Positions 1 to 12,819 are shown, numbered from the stretch's first letter. The stretch is DNA of 64,000 bases from Mallotus nudiflorus (GCA_947683625.1 CANTUR010000919.1:62001-126000), one strand, 5' to 3'. The notes: generated by a model from the sequence alone, not told the origin. Numbers and translations are program-made.

Positions 1-1304
1 ATATATATAAATATACTTAAATTACTTCAAAAATTCACCAAAAATTATACAATTATCCAAAATTAATTTTCTCAACATATTTATCAATAATACTAATAAT
101 TAAACCCAATTAACCAATTAAATTCAAATAAAAACACATTTAACCTAATTTCTCAAAATCACATAAACTTCAATAATTCAAAATAAATACCTAAAAATTC
201 ATAAAAATTCCAAATAAATTCCTATAATTCATTTCAACACCTAATTTAACCATAAACTCCAATTTCATAATTTAAATAATTAATTTCCGAAAATTAGAAA
301 ATAATATTAAAATATTCAAAAATACCCAAAAATGCAAAAAATCTCCAAAAAATCTACAAAAATTCATACATGTATATTGAGCTACTAGGAACAACATTTG
401 TGAAGGGAGTTTTCATGAATCAATCAATTCAAAGCTCAAAAAAATCAAAAACCCTAATGTGACCGAAATCAAAAATTCAAAACCTAAGCAAATCTAAACC
501 ATTTTAGCTCAAACCAAAGCTAGAATCACACTCACCGGACCTCAAGGAGAAGAAAGAGACCGACGGTGTCAAAAACGGTGGCCGGAGGAGGGAGAAACGG
601 CGAAGGGAAGATTTCGGCCAAAAGAGGAGGAATGGAGCTGTCGGCGCCGGGGAAAGGGGTTGGAGGCGGCGGAGGACGGCTGGGAACGGCGGTGGCAAGC
701 CGGGAGGCACACCGACGGTTGGTGGCCGGAGTTGCAGACGGTGAGGGATGGTGGTCGGGCGTCGGGCGTGGGAGGAAAGAAGAAGAAGAAGAAGAAAAAG
801 AAAAAGAAAAAGAAAGAAAAAGGAAAGAAAAAGAAAAAGAAAAAGAAAGAAAAAGGAAAAAAAAAGAAAAAGAAAAAGAAAAAAAATAATTAAATATTAA
901 TAAAATAATAATAATAAAAAAATAAATTTTAATAATTTAATAATAAATAAAATAATTAAATAATAATAAATAAATAATACAATATTAGGGTTTTATGTAT
1001 TAAACCCTAATTAAATAAATATACACACATGTAGGCTTTATTTAGTATTTTAAAAATACGTATGAGTCCATGCAAGTCCGAAAATATATTTAAAATAATT
1101 AGTAATACATTGTTTACGTGAAAATTTCCCCGAAAATGCAAGTCCCGGAAAAATTTTACGTAAAGCACTGAAAATAATACACAATAATTAAAATAGGTCT
1201 AAAATACATATTAACTCGTAAAAATATCATATAAAATACAGAAATTATTGACACTGCATATCCCGATACAGTGTAAAAATATTTTAAAAACACGGGATAT
1301 TACA
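1..1304 (-). mobile_element. Truncated long LTR, family F (5' end of the LTR)
   Basis: Read on the minus strand this begins TGTAATATCCCGTG at 1304 and follows the first 1.3 kb of the complete solo LTR at 20743-23987 almost throughout, including the GC-rich pyrimidine/CCGG segment near 500-780. It is cut by the window start. The base at 1304 is the outer edge of the LTR; satellite sequence begins at 1305, so TATTG (1305-1309) is the predicted target duplication to look for on the far side. It may be a solo LTR or the 5' LTR of a full element extending left. Confidence 0.85.
775..889. repeat. Purine tract (GAA/GAAAAA)n inside LTR F copy
   Basis: A run of GAAGAAGAA turning into AAAAAG repeats, all purine on the plus strand. 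The other F copy has only a short CTT run at about 21269-21290, so this tract expanded in this copy. The lysine/glutamate-rich open frames read through it have no protein meaning. Confidence 0.85.
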
Positions 1305-4300
1305 TATTGTTTGCATGTACTATTGACAGGGCGAAAAAATGTTATTAGTGCTGCATCAGCTTGCACACCAAGTATTTCTTTCAAAATTGCCTAATGTGAT
1401 TGTATACGGCAAATATATTATGTCAAAGTTAAATTGTTTTGATTAGGGTGATGTATTAATATTATCATGAAATATTAATTAGCTACACATTTTGAAGTTA
1501 ACATTCAACTTTTTAAATTGTAAACTAATATATTACCCATTTGCACTGTCAATTAGGGGTGTGCATAGTCCGGTTTAGTTTGGAGAATGAAATTCTCCAA
1601 AATTGCACAAAAATTGGAGATTTAAAATTAAAGCTCTAAAATTGCTCTAGATTTTTAGGAGCGAATGAGTTCAGATACTAAAATTTTTGGTTTGATTCAC
1701 TTCGGAACCGTGGAAAGAACCAATTCTACCTATATATGAATTGTGAACCGCCAATTCCGATTTCAAATTGACAAGTTAAAAAAAAAAAGAAAAATTTTCT
1801 TACCATTAGGGCCTGGGGTGCTACATGAGATTGGCCTCCCATACACCACCCTAAAGTACTCATTACTTTGGGGTGGGGAGCAAAGACATTTTAGACTTGA
1901 ACTTTGATATTGCTGACAATGTGAAAAAAATGTTATTAGTGCATCATTAATTTGCACACCAAGTAGTTTTCTTGAAATTACCTTATATGAGTATATATGC
2001 CAGATCAATCATGTCATAGTTAACTTATTTTAATTAGGGTGAAGTTTAATTATATATTTATAAATAAACAAATAATTAGTTTCATTTTAGTCATGTTTAG
2101 GAACCAAGTTTCTATTCTAACACATGACTGATAATATTTATAATTAACATTATTGTGAAATATTAATTAGTTGCACATTTTGAAGTTAACATTCAACTTT
2201 TTAAAATTGTGAAAATATTACTCGTTTGCACTATCAATTAGGGGTGTGCACAATCCGGTTTGGTTTGAAAAATAAAATTCTCTATAATTGCATCAAAATA
2301 TAAGAGAATTAAAAATTAAAGCTCCAAAATTACTCCATAAATTTAGAGCAATTAAGTTCTTAGATTAAAATTTTTGGTTCAATTTGGTTGGAAATCATGG
2401 GGAGAATCAATTTAGGGCTTCCACCAAATATGAATTATTAACCACCGGTTCCAATTTTGAACTAGCAAGTTAAACAAAAATAAGCAAATTTTTTTCCCAT
2501 TGGGGCTTGGGGGGCTACATGACTTTTTCTCCTAACGCCACCTTATTGTAATTGTAACTTTGGGGCGAGGCAAAGGCATTTCAAACTTAAGACTTTGAAA
2601 AGTGCATTTCTTGACGCATTTTATTGTATAAACTAATAATAACATGCATATATTTAAATTAGATACTAGTATTGAAGCTTTTATTGTTAAAATTCCCAAA
2701 ATATGTTATGATTTTGGAGATTTTAAATCCTCTTATTTTCCCAAAATATACTCACCCTTATTAATAATTTTATGGGTTTATTATGTAGTTGTGGGTGTTT
2801 TGGTTTATTTTGGATTGTTTTTAGGTTGTTGTGACAATTAATATATGGGTTTATTATATGGTTGAGGTTGTTTTTAGTTTATTTTGGATTTCTTTTATGT
2901 TGCTCCTTCGTGCATTACTATTATATGCTTATGATGCGGTTATTGAATTAGGTGTTTGTGGTTGATTTGGATATCACCTATATGGCAATTTACATACCAG
3001 ATATATTATAAGACAATTGTCGTGTCCATAACTTGATTTTGGCACCTTATGCTATTTGCATGTACTGTTGATAAGGCGGGAAAAATGTTATAAATGCTGC
3101 ATTAGCTTACACACTAAGTATTTATTCCAAAAGTACCCAATGAGATTGTATACACTAGATGCATCACGTCAAAGTTAATTTTTTTTTATTAGGGTGAAGT
3201 TTAATTTTATATTTATAAATAAACAAATAATAAGTTTCATTTCATTTACATTTAGGAACTAAGTTTCTATTTTAATAGATGATTGATAATATATTACAAT
3301 TAATATTATCGTGAAATATTAATCAATTGTACATTTTGAAGTTAACATTAAAATTTTTTAAATTATGAACTAAAATATTACCCATTTGCACTATCAATTA
3401 GGGGTGTGCACGATCTATTTTGGTTTGGCAAATGTTATTCTACGGAATTGCACCAAAATATTGGAGATTTAAAAATTAAAGCTCCAAAATTACTCCACAT
3501 TTCTTAGAGTGATTAAGTTCAGAGATTAAATTTTTTGGTTCAATTCAGCTTGAAACCATAGGGAGAACCGATTTAGGGCCAGTTCCACCCAGATATGAAC
3601 TGTTAACCACTAATTTCGATTTCAAAATGAAAAGTCAATGAGATATAAAGAATTTTTTTTACCATTGGGGTTTAGGGAGCTACATGACTTTACCCTCCCA
3701 ACACCACCCTAAAGTAATTGTTACTTTAGGGTGGGGGTAAAGACATTTCGACTTGAACTTTAAAATGTGCATTTCTTGACGCATTTCACTTTATAAATTA
3801 TAATAACATTCAGGTATTTATATTAGGTACTGGTACTAAAAATTTATTTTTAAATCCTCAAATTATGCTATGATTCCGGGATTTTAAATCCTCATACTTT
3901 TTTCAACCCATACTCACCCCTAACAATGTTTTTATGGATTTATTATGTGGTTATGAGTGTTTTGGTTTATTTTGGATTGTTTTTAGGTTGTTGTGACAAT
4001 TTATTTATGGGTTTATTAGTGGTTGAGGTTGTTTTGAGTTTAATTTGGATTGCTTTTATGTTTCTTCTTCTTGCATTACTATTATATGTTTATGGTTTGG
4101 TTGTTGCATTATGTGTTTGTCGTTGATTTGGATATCACCTATATGGTGATTTATATACCACTTATACTATAAGACAACTGTTTTGTCCATAACATGATTT
4201 TGGCATCTTATACTATTTGTATGTATTATTGATAAGGCAGGAAAAATGTTATAAATGCTGCATCAGCTTACACACTAAGTATTTATTCCAAAATTACCCG

Positions 4301-7300
4301 ATGTGATTGTATGCGCTAAATGCATCATGCTAAAGTTAAATTGTTTCAATTAGGGTGAAGTTTAATTTTATATTTAAAAATAAATAAACAATTAGCTTCA
4401 GTTCAGTTATGTTTAGGAACCAAATTTCTATTTTAATAGATGACTGATAATATTTACAATTAATATTATCATAAAATATTAATTAGTTGCACATTTTGAA
4501 GATAACATTCAACTTTTTAAAATTATGAACTAACATATTTCTCATTTGCACTATCAATTAGGGGTGTGCATGATCTTGTTTGGTTCGTAGAATGCTATTC
4601 TACAGAATTGCACTATAATATCGGAGATTTAATAATTAAAGCTCCAAAATTGCTCCACATTTCTTGGGGTGATTAAGGTTGGAAATTAAATTTTTTGGTT
4701 TAATTCGCCCAAAACCATTGGGAGAACTGATTTAGTGGTGGTTCCACCCATATTTGAATTGTTAACTGCCAGTTCCAATTTCAAACCGGCAAGTTATAGA
4801 GAAATAAAGAAAATTTTTTTACCATTGGGGCTTAGGGGGCACTTAATACTGTTTCCATGTATTGTTGAGAAGGTGTGAAAAATGTTATTAATGCTGCATT
4901 AGTTTAGACACCAAGTATTTCTTCCATAATTACCAGATGTTATTTTATACACCATATGCACCTCGTCAAAGTTAAATTATTTTGATTAGGGTGAATTTTA
5001 ATTTTATATTTAAAAATAATCAAGCAATTATTTTCATTTCAGTTATATTTTGCTGAGTTTCTACTCTAACAGATGACTGATAATATTTACAATTAATATT
5101 ATCATGAAATATTAATCAGTTTTACATTTTGAAGTTAACATTCAACTTTTTAAAATTGTGAACTAACATCTTACCCGTTTACATTGTCAATTAGGGTTGT
5201 GCACGATCTGGTTTGGTTTAGAGAATGTAATTCTATGAAATTGCACGAAATTATTAAAGATTTAAAAATTAAAGCTTTGAAATTGCTCCACATTTCTTGG
5301 AGCAATTAAGTTTGAAGATTAAAATTTTCAGTTCAATTCAGCTTAAAACCGTTGGGAGAACAAATTTAGAGCCAATTCCACCCATATATGAACCGTTAAT
5401 TGTTGGTTCCATTTTCAAAATGGCAAGTTAAAGAAAAATAAATAATTTTTTTTACTATTAGGTGTTGGGGGCTACATGACTTTGCCTCCCAACACCACCT
5501 TAAAGTAATTATTATTTTAGGGTGGGGGCAAAGGCATTTCAGACTTGAACTTTGAAATGTGCATTTCTTGACACATTTCGCTCTATAAATTAATAATAAC
5601 ATGCAAATATTTAAATTAGGTATTGGTACTAAAATTTTATTTTTAAAATCCCTAAATTATGGTATGATTCTAAAGATTTTAAATCCTGCTATTTTTCCAA
5701 CCCATATTCACCTCTAACAATGTTTTTATGGGTTTATCATGTGGTTGTGGGTGTTTTGGTTTATTTTGGATTATTTTTAGGTTGTTGTGACAATTTATTT
5801 ATGGGTTTATTATGTCACTGAGGTTGTTTTTAGTTTATTTTGGATTTCTTTTATATTGTTCCTTCTTGCATTACTAGTATATTTTTGTTATGTGGTTGTT
5901 GCATTAGGTGTTTGTGGTTGATTTGGATATCACTTTTATTGTGATTTACATACCACATATATTATCGACAACTGTTGTGTCCATAACTTGATTTTGGTGC
6001 CTTATATTGTTTGCATGTATTGTTGATAAGGTGTGAAAAATGTTATTAATGTTGCATTAGCTTACACACCAAGTATTTCTTCAAAAATTACTCGATGTTA
6101 TGCCAGATGCATCATGTCAAAGTTAAATTATTTTGATTAGGGTGAAGTTTAATTTTATATTTATAAATAAACAAACAATTATTTTCATTTCAGTTATGTT
6201 TAGGAACCAAGTTTCTATTCTAACATATGACTAATAATATTTATAATTAATATTATTATGAAATATTAATTAGTTGCACATTTTGAAGTTAACATTCAAC
6301 TTTTTAAAATTGTGAACTAACATATAACCCGTTTGCATTGTCAATTAGGGTTGTGCACGACTTAGTTTGTTTCAGAGAATGCAATTCTATAAAATTGCAC
6401 TAAAATATCAAAGATTTAAAAATTAAAGCTTTGAAATTGCTTCACATTTTTTGGAATGATTAAGTTTGGAGATTAAAATTTTTGGTTCAATTCTGCCTGA
6501 AATCATTGAGAGAACTGCTTTAGGGCCAGTTCTACCCATATATGAACCATTAACTGCTAGTTCTAATTTCAAACCGAGAAGTTAAAGAAAAATGAAGAAT
6601 TTTTGTTACTATTAGGGCTTGGGGGGCTACATGACTTTGCCCCCCAGCACCACCCTAAAGTAATCGTTACTTTGGGATAGGGGTAAAGGCATTTCAGACT
6701 TGAACTTTGAAATGTGCATTTCTTGACGCATTCCAGAGATTTTAAATCCTAATTTTTTTCTTATCCATACTGACCCCTAACAATGTTTTTATGGGTTTAT
6801 TATTTCGTTGCAGGTGTTTGGATTTATTTTGGATTGTTTTTAGGTTGCTGTGACAATTTATTTATGGTTTATTATATGGTTGAGGTTGTTTTAGTTTATT
6901 TTAGATTGCTTTTATGTTGCTCCTTCTTGCATTACTATTATATGCTTATGATGTGGTTGCTGCATCAGGTGTTTATGGTTATATGGCAATTTACATACCA
7001 CTTATATTATAAGACAACCATTGTGTACATAACTTGACTTTGGCACCTTATATTGTTTGCATGTACTATTGACAAGGCAGGAAAAATGTTATAAATGTTG
7101 TATCAGCTTACACACCAAGTATTTATTCCAAAATTACTCAATGTGATTGTTTATGCCAGATGCATGATGTCAAAGTTAAATTGTTTCGATTAGGGTGAAT
7201 TTTAAATTTCTATTTATAAATAAACAAATAATTAGTTTCATTTTAATTATGTTTAGGAACCAAGTTTCTATTTTAACAGATGATTGATAATATTTACAAA

Positions 7301-7378
7301 TAATATTATCATGAAATATTTATCACTTGCACATTTTGAAGTTAATATTCAAATTTTTAAAATTGTGAACTTATATAT
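1305..7378. repeat. Satellite array, about 1.16 kb monomers with shortened variants
   Basis: The same sequence recurs head to tail. Using the landmark 'TTGATAAGG...AAAAATGTTAT', units start near 1325, 1915, 3071, 4232, 4869, 6026 and 7072, giving spacings of about 590, 1156, 1161, 637, 1157 and 1046 bp. The two short units lack the second half of the monomer (the part with 'TGGGTTTATTATGTGGTTG'); the unit starting at 6026 lacks about 110 bp near 6735. Each monomer has 'CAATTAGGGGTGTGCACGAT' followed by an AATTCGGTT-like stretch. Copies are diverged, so the array is old. The short open frames (for example 2644-2841, 3926-4126, 6783-7037) are the same repeat translated and are not genes. Element A is inserted at its right edge. 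Confidence 0.85.
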
Positions 7379-9519
7379 TGTAAACACCCAATTTTAGGAT
7401 GAAGTGTGGATGCGACAAATGACTCCAATGATGAAAATATTATAAATAAGTCTTAAATACGTGAGGTTTGAAACCTCAAAAGTTTGAATGCATTTCCAAA
7501 ATGGGTTTACTTGGTTTTTTTAAGGACTTAATTGTAATATTTTTCAGGACCTAATTAAAAGGTTTAAATTCTTTCAGGGGTCTTTTTGTAATTAAAAGTA
7601 AAAAAAGATCGAAAATATGTAATTCCAATTGGAATTACACAATTCTGGCCAGAATTAGGCATGTTTTGTTTATTTTTTATTTTATTTTATTTTATTTCAG
7701 TAAATAAAATTTGGTTTTTTGAATTTTGATTGGTCAAATAGTATATATCTGAACTTTTAGGAAATTAAAGTTCTTTTAAAATCAAAACTCTGAGAAAGGC
7801 AAGTCACAGTAAGATATGTTTTTAGCTAGGGTTTTTTCCTATAAAAGCCTAGCTTGAGCTATCATGAGGGGGGACCTCTCAAAGACTTTTTTTTTTTTTC
7901 TATAGGTAGTACATAAAAAATATTTTCTTTGATTTATTTATTTTTGAAGCAAAGAGTAATAGACTTTTGAGAAGAAGAATAATAAGTTTTTAAAGATCTA
8001 CTTAAACAACAACGGTAATTTATACTAGTCTGAGGTGAAACTCATATTGCATCCACAATCATCATCTTTTTTCCTCCCTTCTTTTATTTTTATTTTATTT
8101 TATTATTTTGATTTTATAAAAATTTTTGTTGTTATTTTATTCACTAATAATTGTTTATTCTTTTGTGTTGGTGATTATGGAGGAAATTACATGATGACCT
8201 TACTAGGTGAACAAAATCCATGAAGGTCCATGAAATGCCATGATTGAACTTTGTAGCTAAATATAATTTCTAGGTTTTTTTTAATTTAGTTGTTTATTAT
8301 TGTTTTGATTTTGTTTTGTTTTTATTATTTTTAGGATTGTATTATTTTTTCTTTTCTTATTATTTTCAATAGCTCATTGTAATAGCTTTAATAATGGGAA
8401 TAATGAAGTAATGTGTATGTGATTGTGTGTTTTATTTTCATTAATTGGTTAGTAAAATTAGGATTTTAATAAGGTAATTAATTAAAATTAATGGCTATAG
8501 AAATCATTAGGTTGTTTAATTAAAATTGAATTAGATTCAAGTGGATAGAATTAGGGTTGCTTATTGATTATTTTATTTTATTTGTTTTGTTTTGAGTCAC
8601 TTTAATTAAATTAGGGTTTTAAAATAGATTTAATTGATTGTTTGATCCTTTATTTGATTGTTTTGATATTTGTTTCTTATCTTTTGGGTTTGTTTGTTTA
8701 TGTTTATATGTTTTAGGCCCTAAGCTCATGTTAGACTTTAACCCATTTAAATAAATTTAGGTTTTTTTAAGTTTAATTAATAAAAATGCATCTTTAGGTC
8801 CATAATTAATTAGACTTAGGATAGAGATAACTTAGGCCCATTTAGCTAATTTAGACATAGGCCCACCTAATTTAATTAATTTAGACTTAGCCCATTTAAT
8901 TTAAGCCTTTTCCATAATTTGTAAATTTAAGATCACTTTAGAAATAAAATATGTAAAACTAGGCTCACTATGATTTATAGATTTGGTCTCATTTTAGAAT
9001 TAAAATAAATAGACTTAGGTTCATTTAATTAAAATTGAATAAGAATTAGGCCCATTAGTCTTTAGGCTCACTTGTAAATTAAAACATGTAGATTTAGGCC
9101 ATTTAATTAAAATCAATGTAGATTAAACTAACTTAGGGATTGTGATTTATATGAATGCATTGTTTATGTGTATTTTTCATGACTAGTTTTCCTGGAGTTA
9201 ATTGTTTAAATAAGGGTTTATATGAAATTTCATGTAAATAGAGGGTAAGATAGTAATTCATAAAGTAATTCTAAATGAACACAAGATTGAAAGAAGTTGG
9301 TATTCCGTATACAGAATCTCCTAGTTATGGTGCTGACTTTCTTTTAAAGAATCGAGTACCACCATTTTTTGATTTGTCCTAATTATTACCTTGGGTTGCA
9401 ACTCCTCATCTCCATGCCATGTCTTTATGACAGTGGTTAGTGTGTTCTTTAGAGCCTTGATCTCAAATAGTATTACGGTTGCTAAAATCTTGGGTGCGCG
9501 CTAAACCCCACCATCTACA
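7379..9519 (+). mobile_element. 5' LTR of element A
   Basis: Starts TGTAAACACCC and ends CCATCTACA, followed by a PBS at 9521. Matches the split LTR 44985-46207/58182-59089 along its length. The 3' part carries the block shared by all Tat LTRs here (GAGTACCACC, then CTCCTCATCTCC, then CTAAACCCC). The middle part, 8700-9110, repeats GGCCCA motifs. The 62-residue open frame at 8035 is not conserved and is not a gene. The five bases before it are TATAT (7374-7378). Confidence 0.9.
7840..7848 (+). promoter_or_regulatory. Candidate LTR TATA box
   Basis: CTATAAAAG followed by GCCTAGCTTGAGCTATC; the same block with TATAAAAGCC is at 45450-45459 in the A 3' LTR. Placement about 460 bp into the LTR fits a U3 promoter. 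Transcription start not determinable. Confidence 0.6.
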
Positions 9520-9520
9520 G

Positions 9521-9538
9521 TGGCGACTATACTGGGGA
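9521..9538 (+). other. Primer binding site of element A
   Basis: TGGCGACTATACTGGGGA starts two bases after the LTR end. The related copies at 37542-37524 (minus strand), 48324 and 59091 read TGGCGACTCCACTAGGG or close to it, so this copy has two changes in the middle. The class is the one used by Ogre/Tat elements, reported as complementary to a tRNA-Arg 3' end (from memory, not checked). Confidence 0.8.
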
Positions 9539-10141
9539 TAAAAGATGTTGATTCTACTTGTATTCTTTAGAATTATTTTATTCTTGCATTCATTCTGCAT
9601 GTCCCTATTAACCGATGGCATTGGTTTATGGTTCCATGATTCCACTAGCTTTATGGGATTGTAAATTGGCTAACCATTACTCTTATCCTTAACTTGGTTC
9701 AAGAGAGATTACCAGGCTCATCTGACCAGAGTCTGTAAACCAAGTCCTAAAGGGGGGTAGTCTTCTCTCGAGTTTGTAAAGGATGTTGGGCCTCTCTGAC
9801 CTTGGCTTATAACTCAAGTCTTAATAGAGGGCATCTAACTAAGGGAACCTCGACCTTTTTCACCAGACTCAACTCATGTAGTGGCTTAATAACTTTCCTT
9901 AATATTACCCAAGTTGCTTGTGAATGTTGTCATGAGGTATTTCTATCTATAAAAGCCCAAGCCCATACTTTAGAAGCCCATTTGGGCTAATAAAGATTGG
10001 GCTGAACTTTATACCTAGAAATATTGTTTCTATGATTTTACTATTTTAAGAGATTTGGCACGCGCATCGGTTCTTGATATCCCCTGTTGATATTAAGGTT
10101 AAGACCAAAAATCCTAGGAAAAGAGACTTGCCATTGAATAT
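9539..10141 (+). other. Untranslated leader of element A
   Basis: No gene. It is shared with B (36830-37523, minus), C (59110-59706) and D (48342-48990). It contains partial direct repeats of the type 'CTGACC..AGTCT..AACTCAAGTC' at 9720-9850 and the hairpin described at 9975-9988. The short open frames here are not conserved across copies. Confidence 0.75.
9975..9988 (+). other. Conserved leader hairpin AGCCCATTTGGGCT followed by AATAAAG
   Basis: A perfect 6-bp inverted repeat, directly followed by AATAAAG. Identical at 48780-48793 (D) and 59559-59572 (C), slightly altered in B (37058-37070, minus). Function unknown; conservation in a leader suggests an RNA structure such as packaging or dimerisation (inference). 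Confidence 0.6.
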
Positions 10142-11640
10142 ATGTGTGGGTGGAATAAGGTTGGAAGGATGTATAGACACTTAACTTGTTTGACTGGCTA
10201 CTTATTGCATGGCATGTGCATCATGCATACATGCATTATACTAACACTTTATTTTTCAACCATCATAGATTCATTTGGGTCTTCCTATGTTTGGAGTAAA
10301 AAAGGTGGCAGACTAGTGAGAACTAATTCAAGCCTGCAATTAATTGTAAAAGAGATCCTTAGTAGACTGGAAAGGAGTCCCATCAATCCACTTTACCTAG
10401 AAGCTGCATAGGCTAAACAAGCAAAAGAAATGGAACAACAAGAGGAAGGAAATTGGACTTTAGTGGAAGTCAAAGGAGAATTGATGGGTGACATGAGAGC
10501 AATGATGCAAGATGAACTAAAACAAGCTCTGGCTGGATTAATGCCACCACCTACTACTACTGCACCTCCCGTTATGGCCAATCCACTTGTTGTGGGTGCA
10601 CCACCTGCTAACAATGACAATGCTCTAGGAATATACCTATTGTGGACATAAAATTAGAGGATGTTAAGAGTTACATGGTTGAAAAGGCAAAAAGGGAATC
10701 ACTTGAGCAAGTTCAAAAGTTAGAATCCAAGCAGATGAAGGCATTGACTCAGAAGATGTCTAAAATGGATGAATTAATGAGAGGACAAGGCATCAGATAC
10801 TCGTTTGACTTTGATGATGTGATGCAATTTAATAAGGATAAGCTGCCTGATAAGTTCAGGATGCCACTATTGTAGAAGTTTGATAGTACTAGAGACCTAA
10901 GGATCCACCTTAGTCAATACATAATTACTATAAGCACAACTAAGACTCCTTTTTCTGTAGTTACCAAGTTATTTATACTATCCTTGGAGGGTATAACTAT
11001 CAATTGGTATCATGGGTTGTAGAAGTCTATCTGAGTGGATTGGAGGGAATTGTATATTGCTTTTCTAAAGTAATATGACTATAATACTGGGCTTGAAGTG
11101 TCCATCAAAGATTTAGAATTGATCAAGCAGAAGCCTAATGAGTCATTTTCAAATTTTCTTATTAGATTCATGAATAAGGCATGATTAATGAAGAACAAGC
11201 TGGTTGAAAAGGATCAGGTGTTAGGATGATTGTTCAAAATGTGTCACCTAATATGGTTGAGAAGTTATAGATGATGAACCCTAAGATGTTTGTAGACCTT
11301 TAAAATGATGGGTTATAAGCTGAGGAGATCGAAAGCGAGAAAAAGAAGATAGTTAGAAGCACCAAAGCAAGAAACTACCCAACTGGGGGGCACACAATAA
11401 GAAAATGCTAATCGGGTTGTGGGAGTCCATGCTATTCAACAACCTAGGAGATTCTTGAATTTTAACCAGCCTTTATCTAAAGTCTTAGACCATTTGATCC
11501 AAAAAGGGCTCCTTAGACCCTTAACCCCTTTTAGACCACCAAACCCAAATCTCCCTAGCTTTGACCCAAACAGTTACTGTAAATTTCATTAAGTTACTGG
11601 CCACTCCATTGACTCTTGCATGCATTTTAATATATGAAAT
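10142..11640 (+). pseudogene. gag: gag of element A (broken)
   Basis: Capsid/nucleocapsid precursor of the retrotransposon. The reading frame begins upstream of a segment with WNK-like 'EEGNWTLVEVKGELM' (10430 on), followed by a proline-rich spacer, then the retrotransposon gag core: 'DLRIHLSQY' (about 10895), 'INWYHGL' (about 11002), 'YDYNTGLEVSIKDLEL' and 'KQKPNESFSNFLIRFMNK'. A zinc-knuckle of the form C-x2-H-x4-H-x4-C lies at about 11578-11620. Broken by a stop at 10409, a frameshift near 10645 and several stops after 10873. The homologous gag in D (48992-50224) is better preserved. From 10642 on, gag, connector and protease share one frame, so they were made as one polyprotein. Confidence 0.85.
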
Positions 11641-11736
11641 TTAAAACCTTATAGACTCAAGAAAAAAATCATATACTTTGAGAAATCAAATCCAAACCCA
11701 AACACTAAAAATAACCCTTTCCTTAATTACCGAAAC

Positions 11737-12240
11737 ATGCCACCCTCAACCACTATGATGATCAACTCAGGAGTAAGTGTGGAGAAAGTGCTAAACTCCT
11801 TTGAGGACCTAGACCTTAAAACTAATGAGAAATCTCCTAATTCCCTTAAAGATAAGGAAAGAGTAAAAGACTTGTTAGGACAACCTTCAGGCAAATTCGA
11901 TTATAAGGTGTTTTATTCCAAACCACCTTCTTTCAATATATCCATTGAGTCAATCATGCCCACAGGATGGGGTGATGAATCTGATGATGAGATGATACAA
12001 GATAAGAAAGAAAAATGCATAGTTGAGGTGTGGAAAAATGGAAAGAAGGATTGGATTATTAAGGTTATTGACATTTGGTAAAATTATGATGAAAAAGGCA
12101 CAAAACGCTATAATGTATGGGTTAATAATCCAGAAGTCTATCATGTTACTAGAAGTGGTAAGGGTTATAAACTAATGGAGAAAACTATATAGAGAGAAGA
12201 GGTTACTGAAAGAGAAGAATCAAATGAACATGGTGATGAA
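11737..12240 (+). pseudogene. gag-protease connector of element A
   Basis: An open stretch to 12081, then stops, in the same frame as the protease. It has acidic segments ('DESDDEMIQDKKEK') and 'MPTGWGDE', both found again in B (about 34900, minus) and D (about 50770). No known domain; it links gag and protease in the polyprotein. Confidence 0.6.
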
Positions 12241-12789
12241 TTGATCCTTGAACAACTTAAGAAGGCAAAAGCAAATGTGTGCATTTGGAATCTCTTGATG
12301 CACTCAAGTAGCTATAGAAAGGCTCTGGTTAAGGCTCTAGCTAAGATGAACATTGAAACTACTACAACCCCTGAGGTAATGGTGGCCAAGGTTATTAAGA
12401 AGAAGCATAGTATTATTACCTTCTTTGATGAGGATTTACCTATGGAAGGGAGGAATCATAATAAAGCCTTGTTAATTCCAATAGAAGTAAGAGGCAAAAG
12501 GACCAATTATGTGATGGTGGATAATGGGTCTGAAATTAATGTTTACATGCTACAGATCTTACCTAATCTAGGAGTGAAGGTGGAGGATTTAACAAAATCT
12601 GACCTTGTAATAAGAGCTTATGATGATACCACAAGGAATGTAGAGGGAATATTTATAGCTTTTGTAAAAATTGGACCTATAGAGGCAATGGTGGAATTTC
12701 CTATGCTAGATATCCCTATTACATATGCCTTACTTTTAGGAAGGCCTTGGTATCACACTCTAGGAGGAGTGCCTTTAACTATGCATTAA
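12241..12789 (+). pseudogene. Retropepsin-type aspartic protease of element A
   Basis: Processes the Gag-Pol polyprotein. The 182-residue open segment has the active-site loop as 'MVDNGSEINVYM' (about residues 96-107; the usual motif is D-S/T-G), then 'LPNLGVKVEDL', and the distal signature 'ALLLGRPWYHTLGGVPLTMH' near the end. B has the loop as VDDGSTINV. The Asp is kept but Thr/Ser at the next position is Asn, as allowed in some decayed copies. It ends in a stop at 12787, and the frame continues into the linker. Confidence 0.85.
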
Positions 12790-12819
12790 AAGGTGAAATT
12801 TCTATTAGATAGAGAGGTT

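Noticed and set aside
566..893. Lys/Glu-rich open frames
   Set aside because: They translate a purine microsatellite on the strand opposite to the LTR.
2644..7037. Repeated short frames 'YYVV.V.VYFGLFLGCCDN'
   Set aside because: Same satellite monomer translated; no start context, broken in most units.
1305..7378. Helitron or MITE cluster
   Set aside because: The GGGGTGTGCAC phrase is common in plant dispersed repeats, but I see no terminal signatures and the copies are head to tail.
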